The notes below the pieces were generated by a model that worked only from the letters and a program-made list of their open reading frames with translations, was not told the origin of the DNA and did not search any database. The position numbers and the translations under genes were made by a program. From Acholeplasmataceae bacterium (lineage in GTDB: Bacteria; Bacillota_I; Bacilli_A; Acholeplasmatales; Acholeplasmataceae), in contig JAAYNT010000053.1 of assembly GCA_012520715.1 (NCBI GenBank), positions 1-9,198 of the forward strand: a stretch of 9,198 nt of DNA, given 5' to 3'. Of the stretch, positions 1 through 5,696 are shown piece by piece. Numbering within the stretch: position 1 is the stretch's first letter; the number at the start of each line of letters is the position of its first letter.

Positions 1-74
1 AGTTTTTCAACAAAAATTTCTTGACCAACTTCTACTTTTACTTGTTTTCCACCAGTTCTAATAATTGCATACAT
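1..74 (-). CDS. rplU: 50S ribosomal protein L21, N-terminal fragment (cut by window edge)
   Basis: The minus strand reads MYAIIRTGGKQVKVEVGQ and continues EIFVEK before the window edge, 24 whole codons plus two bases. The MYA-I--GGKQ-(K/R)V--G opening is the signature start of bacterial ribosomal protein L21, a roughly 100-residue beta-barrel protein that binds 23S rRNA in the large subunit. The ATG at 74-72 is preceded by a near-perfect Shine-Dalgarno, AAAGGAGG (90-83), 8 nt upstream. The gene has its own promoter and a structured leader at 90-197. In Bacillota rplU is usually followed by ysxB and rpmA, which would lie outside this window. The family is identified from the N-terminus only, but the match is distinctive. 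Confidence 0.93.
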   Translation of the reverse strand, partial: MYAIIRTGGKQVKVEVGQEIFVEK

Positions 75-89
75 ATTTGTTTCCTCCTT

Positions 90-162
90 TATATTATTTT
101 CGAAGACTCACTATAAGAGTAGCTCTAAAGAGCATTTTAAGACTCGTTCTATGTGGTACAAC
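90..162 (-). promoter_or_regulatory. Structured 5' leader of rplU, candidate L21 autoregulatory leader
   Basis: Between the predicted transcription start (about 162) and the rplU ribosome binding site lies about 73 nt of leader that is richer in GC than the flanking spacers. On the minus strand it holds a small hairpin GCTC-TTTA-GAGC (133-122). The segment ACTC (120-117) can pair either with the upstream GAGT (145-142), closing a helix around that hairpin, or with the downstream GAGT (109-106) next to the ribosome binding site. The two pairings exclude each other, as expected of a translational or transcriptional switch. A structured L21 leader upstream of rplU is a known cis-regulatory RNA family in Bacillota. 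Membership here is inferred from position and pairing, not from a covariance-model match. Confidence 0.55.
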
Positions 163-168
163 GTGATT

Positions 169-197
169 ATATTAACATAGTTAATGTAATAATTCAA
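169..197 (-). promoter_or_regulatory. Predicted sigma-A-type promoter of rplU
   Basis: On the minus strand a -35-like TTGAAT (197-192) is followed after 17 nt by TAATAT (174-169), which carries an extended -10 TG (TGTTAATAT). A perfect TATAAT overlaps it at 171-166, but its spacing to TTGAAT would be 20 nt. Either choice puts the start of transcription near 158-162, upstream of the structured leader. This suggests rplU is transcribed separately from radC. Confidence 0.6.
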
Positions 198-204
198 ATA
201 AATT

Positions 205-256
205 GATTATAATTTAACAAGTTTTATTATTTTTAAAAATCTAGTTAAATATAATC
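205..256. repeat. AT-rich imperfect inverted repeat between radC and rplU
   Basis: The arms GATTATAATTTAAC (205-218) and GTTAAATATAATC (244-256) are reverse complements except for one inserted base. They flank a 25-nt centre that itself contains a short palindrome, ATTTTTAAAAAT. It lies just downstream of the radC stop and upstream of the rplU -35. It could be a weak radC terminator, but it lacks GC pairs and a clean U tract on the minus strand. It could equally be a protein-binding site or chance in very AT-rich DNA. Confidence 0.4.
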
Positions 257-279
257 CAAAACAATTATACTATTTAATC

Positions 280-966
280 TTATAATTTCGACCTTTTTTG
301 CTTACGAATACTATAGTATTCATTTCTACCAATAATGATATGATCTAGAATTGGAATTTGTAGTATTTCTCCAACATCAATAATGTTTTGAGTAATATAA
401 TTATCTTGTTTACTAGGTAGTGAGTTTCCAGATGGATGATTATGTACTAAAATAATGGAACTTGCTGATAATTGATATGCTCTTTTAAATATTTCTCTTG
501 GGTGAATCAATAATTGATTTAATGTGCCCATAAAGATGTTTTCCACACTTATTACTTCCATTTGAGTATTTAGATATACGGCAAAAAATGCTTCTTGATC
601 TAAATTTTTAACATCATCATAAACAAGAGTATAAATATCTATGTCACTTAATATTTTAGTAGGAGCTTGTTTGCTTTCTAAATTTAGTCTTCTCCCTAAT
701 TCAATGGCAGCAACTATTTTAGTTGCTTTTGCCATTTTAATTCCTTTAATTTTAATTAATTCATGATAAGTAACTTTTGATAAATCATTAGCTTTATTTA
801 TCTCATAAATTAATCTTTTACTTAAATCTAGAACTGATTCTTCTTTTGTTCCAGTTTCAATTATTATTGCTAAAAGTTCACTTGTTGAAAGTGACTTAGC
901 TCCATGTTTAACAAGTCTTTCTCTTGGTCTTTCTTCATGTGGCATTTCTTTTATAAAATAAACCAT
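280..966 (-). CDS. radC: RadC/UPF0758 family JAB-domain protein
   Basis: A 228-residue protein of normal RadC length. The N-terminal half has the family opening MPHEERPRERL (about 8-18) and a helix-hairpin-helix-like segment, ELIKIKGIKMAKATKIVAA (about 69-87), expected to contact DNA. The C-terminal half is a JAB/MPN-type metal-binding domain with Glu125 and the signature HNHPSG (175-180) followed by PS--D ending at Asp188, giving H-x-H-x10-D. The family was first linked to DNA repair, but its biochemical role is unsettled. I start it at ATG 966, not at the in-frame GTG at 975, because that GTG lies inside the Shine-Dalgarno AGGTGAT (977-971). It follows the folC terminator, and no convincing promoter is visible in the 45-nt gap, so it may depend on read-through. 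In B. subtilis radC also lies between folC and rplU, next to mreB, which is absent here. Confidence 0.93.
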   Translation of the reverse strand: MVYFIKEMPHEERPRERLVKHGAKSLSTSELLAIIIETGTKEESVLDLSKRLIYEINKANDLSKVTYHELIKIKGIKMAKATKIVAAIELGRRLNLESKQAPTKILSDIDIYTLVYDDVKNLDQEAFFAVYLNTQMEVISVENIFMGTLNQLLIHPREIFKRAYQLSASSIILVHNHPSGNSLPSKQDNYITQNIIDVGEILQIPILDHIIIGRNEYYSIRKQKRSKL

Positions 967-970
967 AATT

Positions 971-977
971 ATCACCT
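971..977 (-). promoter_or_regulatory. Ribosome binding site that fixes the radC start
   Basis: AGGTGAT on the minus strand matches the 16S anti-Shine-Dalgarno consensus and ends 4 nt before ATG 966. An upstream in-frame GTG (975-973) is part of this site and so is not the likely start. Confidence 0.75.
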
Positions 978-1013
978 ATTTAATAATAGATAAAAGTTAA
1001 ATATTTACTTTAA

Positions 1014-1062
1014 TAAATAAAAAAACCATTCCTATATCTTACTTATATTTGGAATGGTTTTT
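1014..1062 (-). terminator. Rho-independent terminator after folC
   Basis: Read on the minus strand, AACCATTCC and GGAATGGTT form a perfect 9-bp stem that extends with flanking A-U pairs (arms 1021-1032 and 1051-1062). The 18-nt AT-rich loop could pair further. A T-rich tail, TTTTTTTATTTATTA, follows at 1028-1014. It starts 3 nt after the folC stop, so it ends the GNAT-valS-folC unit. The A-rich opposite flank would let it act weakly in the other direction too, but no plus-strand gene is present to use it. Confidence 0.88.
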
Positions 1063-1065
1063 ATA

Positions 1066-2280
1066 TTAATAATTATTTAAAAAATAGCCAATAAAATGAA
1101 TTGAACCAGTTACAACATAAATCGTATCAGGATCTTTTAGGTTACTAACTGCTTCATTGAAATCTTTAATGTAGTGTGTCTTTTCAAACTCTTTTGATAT
1201 TAATTCTAAATCAGCAAGTCTCGGATCAGGAAAATCAGTTAATATAATTTCTGATGCAACTTTACTAAGTTCATTAATAAAACCGTTATAATCTTTTCCT
1301 CTTAAAATACTCATTAGAAAGACAATCTTATTACCTTCATAAAGACTTTTAATAGCTTCTACTAAAGCAATTGCTGCTTCTTTATTATGAGCGGCATCTA
1401 CATAAATAGTTGGATCTTTTTTAACAAGGTCTAACCGACCTGGCCAGTAAACATTGCTAATTGATTTATTAATATCTGCAAGTTTTAAACTTGGAAATAA
1501 CCGCTTTGCAGCAGTTATTGCAAGGGCTGCGTTAGATAGTTGAAAATCACCTAACATTTTTAATTTAAACTCTTCACCAAATAGATAAAAAGATAATGGA
1601 TTATTACTTAGTTTTAATGGTTTGTCAACAAACTTAATTGTGGCATTAACACTTTTGGAATACTTAATAGCTTCTAGACGATATTCTTCTTGCAGTGTAG
1701 TAATCATTAGGCCACCTTCTTTTAAAATACCTAATTTATTACTTAAAACATCAAACTCAGTTGGACCTAGTTTTTCTAAATGATCACTTCCTACGTTAGT
1801 TAAAAGTGATAAATCATAATTAATAGTGTTAGTAACATCTAATTTCCCACCAATTCCTACTTCGATTATTATTACATCAACTTCTTGATTATAAAAATAT
1901 AAAAATGAAAGTACTGTTAATAGTTCGAAAAAAGACATATTTTCTTCTAATTTTTTATTATAATCAAGTACTATTTTTAAATATTTTTCTAAGTCTTCGT
2001 CAGTAATTAATTGATTATTTAAAAGAATTCTTTCATTAAATACTTTTAAGTAAGGTGAGACAAATGTACCTACTTTAAATCCACTATCAGTTAAGATTTG
2101 AGTTAAATATTTGCTAACTGAACCTTTACCATTTGTCCCTGCAACATGAATTTTTTTGGTATTACTAAAATCAATATCAAAATGCTTTATTGCTTTACTA
2201 ACCCTTTTCATGTTGTTTTTAGGATTAGGGCTAATACTTGATTCAAGTTGTATGATTAATGATTGCAAATTATTATTCAT
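1066..2280 (-). CDS. folC: Folylpolyglutamate synthase / dihydrofolate synthase
   Basis: Cytosolic Mur-ligase-family enzyme that adds glutamate to folates using ATP; many bacterial members also make dihydrofolate from dihydropteroate. The 404 residues show the expected order: P-loop GTNGKGS (48-54), SPYL (75-78; usually SPHL), EVGIGGKLDVTN (140-151), LTNVGSDH (160-167), the NK-LGILK segment whose Lys182 aligns with the carbamylated lysine, GDFQLSNAALA (244-254), WPGRLD (279-284), and DAAHNKEA (295-302; usually DGAHNPEG). The protein is slightly short of the usual 420-440 residues, mostly at the N-terminus. Start ATG 2280 overlaps the end of valS by 8 nt (ATGAATAA). Its Shine-Dalgarno is weak, so translational coupling to valS is likely. 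valS-folC adjacency is the B. subtilis arrangement. The sequence does not show whether the dihydrofolate synthase activity is retained. Confidence 0.93.
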   Translation of the reverse strand: MNNNLQSLIIQLESSISPNPKNNMKRVSKAIKHFDIDFSNTKKIHVAGTNGKGSVSKYLTQILTDSGFKVGTFVSPYLKVFNERILLNNQLITDEDLEKYLKIVLDYNKKLEENMSFFELLTVLSFLYFYNQEVDVIIIEVGIGGKLDVTNTINYDLSLLTNVGSDHLEKLGPTEFDVLSNKLGILKEGGLMITTLQEEYRLEAIKYSKSVNATIKFVDKPLKLSNNPLSFYLFGEEFKLKMLGDFQLSNAALAITAAKRLFPSLKLADINKSISNVYWPGRLDLVKKDPTIYVDAAHNKEAAIALVEAIKSLYEGNKIVFLMSILRGKDYNGFINELSKVASEIILTDFPDPRLADLELISKEFEKTHYIKDFNEAVSNLKDPDTIYVVTGSIHFIGYFLNNY

Positions 2281-4849
2281 ATTTTTTTAACTCATTTAAA
2301 AGAGCTTCATATTGTTTTTGATACTCTTCATATTTATCTTTTTCTTCTTGAACTTTTTCAGGTTTAGCACGACTTATAAAGTTTTCATTTGATAACATTC
2401 TTTTTGATCTTTCAAGTTCTTTTTCTAGAGTTTGTTTTTGTTTATTTAAGGCTTCAAGTTCTGCTTCTTTATCAATTACGTCAGCTTTTAATATGTATAT
2501 TAAAGTTTTTTCACTTGTAACAAGTAGTGTTTCATCACTAGCTGATAGTTCTTTTTCTATTTCAAGTGATGAAGGATTTAAAAATCTTGTTAATACATTA
2601 GTTAAACCGTGATACATTTTAAATACTTCTTCATCTTTTGTTACTATATGAATTCCAATTGGTTTAGAAGGTGCGACATTATATTCATTTCGTAAGTTTC
2701 TTACTTTTGTTATTGTTTCTGTAAAGATATGAAATTTATCAATATCTTTTTGATTAATTTTGCCAGCCACTGGCCAATTAGATAGCATAATTGTTTTTTC
2801 ATTTGTAATATGTAAAAACAACTCTTCTGTTACAAATGGAATAAATGGATGTATCAATTTCAAAATAGCTGTTAAGACATAAATTAATATCTTTTGTGTA
2901 TTTTCTTTTAAGCTTTCATCTTCTAGTTGAACTTTTGCAATTTCTAAATACCAACTAGCAAACTCATCCCAAATATAGTTATATAACTCTCTTGATACTT
3001 CTCCAAATTGATAATTTTCATAGTGAGTATCTGATATTGTAATAACTTGATTTAATCTTGAGATAATATATTTATCAGGATCAGTTAACAACTTATAATC
3101 ATCATATTTAATTTTTTCATTAACATTCATTGATATAAATCTTGCTATATTCCAAAGTTTATTAATAAAGTTCCAACTTGATTCTACTTTTTCTTCTTCA
3201 TATCTTAAATCAGCACCTGGTGCTGAATTAGTAGTTAAAAAGTAACGTAGAGCGTCAACACCATACTTATTAATAACGTCAATTGGATCAACACCATTAC
3301 CAAGTGATTTTGACATTTTACGACCTTTTGAATCTCTAATTAAGCCGTGAAGTAAGACATCTTTAAATGGATCTTGTTTAGTAAAATGACGTCCTTGGAA
3401 AATCATTCTAGCAACCCAGAAGAAAATAATGTCATAGCCAGTAACTAATACATCTCCTGGATAATAACGTCTTAAATCAGCTGTTTCTTCTGGCCAACCT
3501 AATGTTGAAAATGGCCAAAGAGCACTTGAAAACCAAGTGTCTAAGACATCTTCATCTTGAATCCAACCATCACCTGGTGATTCAACTTGAACCATAACTT
3601 CATCGCCTTTATACCATGCAGGAATTCTATGTCCCCACCAAAGTTGACGTGAAATACACCAATCTTGAATATTATTCATCCAGTTTTCATATATTTTTAA
3701 GAAACGTTCTGGGTGAAACTTAGTTTTAGTTTCAAGGGCGTCTTTAGCTAGATCATCCATTTTTAAAAACCATTGCAAAGAAAGTCTAGGTTCAACCATG
3801 ACTCCAGTACGCTCACTATATCCTACAGCATTATCATAGTCTTCAATTTTAGATACTAAACCTAACTTATCAAGATCTTCTAGTAAGTTTTTACGACACT
3901 CAAAACGGTCTTGTCCTTCATATTGGAATGCAAGTTCGTTCATTGTTGCATCTTCATTCATACAAAGTACTTTATCTAAGTTATGTCTTACTGCCACTTC
4001 AAAGTCATTTGGATCGTGAGCTGGTGTAACTTTAACAGCTCCTGTTCCAAAAGACATATCAACATAATCATCCAAAATAATTGGTATTTTAACATTTGTA
4101 CCTGGTATATAAACTTCTTTATTATGATATTTAATATATTTTTTATCTTCTGGATGAACCATTACAGCTTGATCTGCAAACATTGTTTCTGGTCTTGTAG
4201 TTGCAACTTCAATATAACCACTACCATCAACTAATGGATATTTAAAGTAGTATAGTTTACTAGTTTGCTCAACATGTTCAACTTCAATATTAGAAAGTGC
4301 GGTTTTAGCTTCTGGATCCCAGTTAATAATACGATAATCACGGTAGATTAACCCTTCTTCATAAAGAGTTATAAAAACGTGATTAACGGCATTATTTAGG
4401 CCTTCATCTAATGTAAATCTTTCTTTTTCATAATCAACACTAATACCGAGTGCTTCCCACTGGGTTCTAATTGTTTTTTGATATTCAGTTGTCCAGTCCC
4501 ATGAAACTTCTAAAAACTTTTCTCTACCTAAATCATATCTTGAAATACCTTGATTTTTTAACTGTTCATCAACTCTTGCTTGTGTGGCAATTCCGGCATG
4601 ATCTTGTCCTGGTAAATATAATGCGTCATAACCTTGCATTCTTTTTCGTCTAATAATAACATCTTGCAGTGTATTATCCCAAGCATGACCTAAATGTAAT
4701 ACTCCGGTTACGTTTGGAGGCGGAATAACAATTGTAAATGGTTTAGCATCTGGTCTTTGTCCAGATTTAAAATTGCCATCTTTTAGCCATTTTTGATATC
4801 TTCCTTTTTCTACTTCACTAAATTGATATTTTGGTTTTAATGTACTCAT
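2273..4849 (-). CDS. valS: Valyl-tRNA synthetase
   Basis: Class I aminoacyl-tRNA synthetase that charges tRNA-Val with valine and edits misactivated threonine. At 858 residues it is close to the usual bacterial length of about 880. In order: the catalytic start PPPNVTGVLHLGHA with HLGH at 52-55; the CP1 editing domain with ATTRPETMFAD (216-226) and the TPAHDPNDFE segment (275-284, Asp279 expected in the editing pocket); the DWCISRQLWWGH-IPAWY segment (396-413); KMSKS at 511-515; the anticodon-binding helical domain (about 590-740); and a C-terminal coiled-coil arm rich in Glu and Lys (about 790-858), as in other ValRS. The start ATG 4849 shares one base with the stop of the upstream GNAT gene (TAATG), and AGGAG (4863-4859) lies 9 nt before it inside that gene. 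The T-box leader upstream should induce it when tRNA-Val is uncharged. Tryptophans checked are TGG. Confidence 0.98.
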   Translation of the reverse strand: MSTLKPKYQFSEVEKGRYQKWLKDGNFKSGQRPDAKPFTIVIPPPNVTGVLHLGHAWDNTLQDVIIRRKRMQGYDALYLPGQDHAGIATQARVDEQLKNQGISRYDLGREKFLEVSWDWTTEYQKTIRTQWEALGISVDYEKERFTLDEGLNNAVNHVFITLYEEGLIYRDYRIINWDPEAKTALSNIEVEHVEQTSKLYYFKYPLVDGSGYIEVATTRPETMFADQAVMVHPEDKKYIKYHNKEVYIPGTNVKIPIILDDYVDMSFGTGAVKVTPAHDPNDFEVAVRHNLDKVLCMNEDATMNELAFQYEGQDRFECRKNLLEDLDKLGLVSKIEDYDNAVGYSERTGVMVEPRLSLQWFLKMDDLAKDALETKTKFHPERFLKIYENWMNNIQDWCISRQLWWGHRIPAWYKGDEVMVQVESPGDGWIQDEDVLDTWFSSALWPFSTLGWPEETADLRRYYPGDVLVTGYDIIFFWVARMIFQGRHFTKQDPFKDVLLHGLIRDSKGRKMSKSLGNGVDPIDVINKYGVDALRYFLTTNSAPGADLRYEEEKVESSWNFINKLWNIARFISMNVNEKIKYDDYKLLTDPDKYIISRLNQVITISDTHYENYQFGEVSRELYNYIWDEFASWYLEIAKVQLEDESLKENTQKILIYVLTAILKLIHPFIPFVTEELFLHITNEKTIMLSNWPVAGKINQKDIDKFHIFTETITKVRNLRNEYNVAPSKPIGIHIVTKDEEVFKMYHGLTNVLTRFLNPSSLEIEKELSASDETLLVTSEKTLIYILKADVIDKEAELEALNKQKQTLEKELERSKRMLSNENFISRAKPEKVQEEKDKYEEYQKQYEALLNELKKYE

Positions 4850-5397
4850 TATTTCACTCTCCTATCGTAGTCATATTTAGTCATATTATAAATCCAAATA
4901 CGGTTAGTATATGTCCGGTATTTTTCTTGGAATTCAGCTTTTTGAAATTTGAAACCCAACTTTTCAATTACTCTTTTAGACCGGTAGTTTTCCTCAGCAT
5001 GGCGTACTTCAAGTTCTTTTATGCCTCTTTCTAAAAAGGCATAATCAATTAATAAATTAGATGCTTCAACGGCAATTCCCTTGCCCCAGTATAAATCATC
5101 TAAACTATAACCTAACTCGTATGCTTGTGGTTTAAATAAGTAAAACCACTCAGTTGGTCTTAAATCAATTGTTCCAATTAATTTATTAGTTTCTTTCCAA
5201 ACTATTACCCAAGTATTACCTTCTTTAATCATCTCTTCTAAAATAAACTTAGACTCCATAATATTTTTATGTGGCATCCATCCAGCCATTGGACCAATGT
5301 TTGGTTTAGATGCATAATTATAAAAGTCTTCTAAGTATTTTAAATCAGGTTTAACTAGTTTAATTCTTTCGGTTTCAAATTCTTTAAAACTTTTCAT
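4849..5397 (-). CDS. GNAT-family N-acetyltransferase (RimJ/RimL-like)
   Basis: A 182-residue cytosolic protein with the single-domain GNAT layout of RimJ/RimL-type enzymes, which move acetyl from acetyl-CoA to an amino group, often a protein N-terminus. Visible marks are FETERIKLVKPDL near the start, the beta-4/alpha-3 acetyl-CoA segment YELGYSLDDLYWGKGIAVEAS (about 93-113, with WGKGIA as a variant of the Q/R-x-x-G-x-G/A pyrophosphate loop), and the late EENYRSKRVIEKLGFKF segment (about 135-151). The substrate cannot be read from sequence. The frame is open upstream to 5520, but those 41 codons are the T-box antiterminator and terminator. The start is ATG 5397, 5 nt after GAGGT (5407-5403). 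It is the first gene after the T-box terminator and overlaps valS by 1 nt, so it is co-regulated with valS. A role in translation is possible but is only inferred from that context. Confidence 0.85.
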   Translation of the reverse strand: MKSFKEFETERIKLVKPDLKYLEDFYNYASKPNIGPMAGWMPHKNIMESKFILEEMIKEGNTWVIVWKETNKLIGTIDLRPTEWFYLFKPQAYELGYSLDDLYWGKGIAVEASNLLIDYAFLERGIKELEVRHAEENYRSKRVIEKLGFKFQKAEFQEKYRTYTNRIWIYNMTKYDYDRRVK

Positions 5398-5402
5398 ATT
5401 AT

Positions 5403-5407
5403 ACCTC
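5403..5407 (-). promoter_or_regulatory. Ribosome binding site that fixes the GNAT start
   Basis: GAGGT on the minus strand sits 5 nt before ATG 5397 and just downstream of the T-box terminator. An in-frame ATG at 5409-5407 overlaps this site and is therefore an unlikely start. Confidence 0.7.
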
Positions 5408-5418
5408 ATTTTATATAT

Positions 5419-5451
5419 AAAAATAGCGTCCTTAGACAACTCTAAGGACGC
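5419..5451 (-). terminator. T-box regulated intrinsic terminator
   Basis: On the minus strand GCGTCCTTAGA (5451-5441), loop GTTG, and TCTAAGGACGC (5436-5426) form a perfect 11-bp hairpin followed by TATTTTTAT. The CCTTAG of its 5' arm (5447-5442) is also the 3' partner of the antiterminator CTAAGG (5474-5469), so the two structures exclude each other. Confidence 0.93.
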
Positions 5452-5656
5452 ATAATTGCGCGGTACCACCTTAGTTCTAGATAATAATCTAGCGACTTTA
5501 ATGTTTAATAACGTCAACAACCCGGAAATAACTACTACTATTTCGCTATTTCAACTCCAAGGCTACCTTCATTAATTTTAATTTATGAGTTTTACACCAA
5601 CCAACTCTTCTCTAGGCAATTAATAATTAATTACTCTTCCTCTTCTTAGTCTTTAT
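5419..5656 (-). promoter_or_regulatory. T-box riboswitch leader, probably tRNA-Val responsive
   Basis: A complete T-box. Stem I carries AGTA (5635-5632) opposite GAA (5570-5568), the arms ATTAATT/AATTAAT, an AGAGA bulge, and a distal loop GGTTGGTGTAA (5602-5592) closed by GAGTT/AACTC. A Stem II-like helix GAAATA/TATTTC (5552-5547 and 5530-5525) and Stem III CTAGAT-TATT-ATCTAG (5492-5477) follow. Then come the antiterminator arm CTAAGG (5474-5469), the conserved T-box TGGTACCGCG (5468-5459), and the terminator. Uncharged tRNA binds the specifier and the UGGU bulge, stabilises the antiterminator and allows read-through into GNAT-valS-folC. The specifier side reads GAAGGTAGCC. GTA (5566-5564) gives Val; reading one base earlier gives GGT (Gly). 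UGGU pairs with an ACCA tRNA end, which fits tRNA-Val (A73) and not tRNA-Gly (normally U73), and the gene is valS, so Val is preferred. Confidence 0.95.
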
Positions 5657-5662
5657 AAATTT

Positions 5663-5690
5663 ATTTTAACATATTGTTATTAAATAACAA
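5663..5690 (-). promoter_or_regulatory. Predicted promoter of the T-box/GNAT-valS-folC operon
   Basis: On the minus strand TTGTTA (5690-5685) and TAAAAT (5668-5663) are separated by 16 nt. Transcription from near 5656 would begin just before Stem I of the T-box. The -35 lies right after the degV stop and overlaps a small inverted repeat. Confidence 0.55.
5674..5690. repeat. Short perfect palindrome after degV
   Basis: TTGTTATT-T-AATAACAA is a perfect 8-bp inverted repeat around one base, beginning 6 nt after the degV stop. It has only two G-C pairs and no U tract, so it is a poor terminator. It overlaps the predicted -35 of the T-box operon. An operator role is possible but unsupported. Confidence 0.4.
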
Positions 5691-5696
5691 AGAATA

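Noticed and set aside
973..975. GTG at 975 as the start of radC
   Set aside because: It lies inside the Shine-Dalgarno sequence AGGTGAT that serves ATG 966.
3983..4234. Open frame of 83 codons on the plus strand inside valS
   Set aside because: It is antisense to well-conserved valS sequence, has low-complexity Asn/Ile/Cys/Phe-rich content and no family resemblance.
4471..4653. Open frame of 60 codons on the plus strand inside valS
   Set aside because: It is antisense to the conserved HLGH-bearing N-terminal part of valS and is explained by that gene's codon pattern.
4831..5034. Open frame of 67 codons on the plus strand across the valS/GNAT junction
   Set aside because: It is antisense to two real, overlapping genes and is hydrophobic by composition only.
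5674..5690. Palindrome after degV as an intrinsic terminator
   Set aside because: It has too few G-C pairs and no U tract, so it is kept only as a repeat of unknown role.
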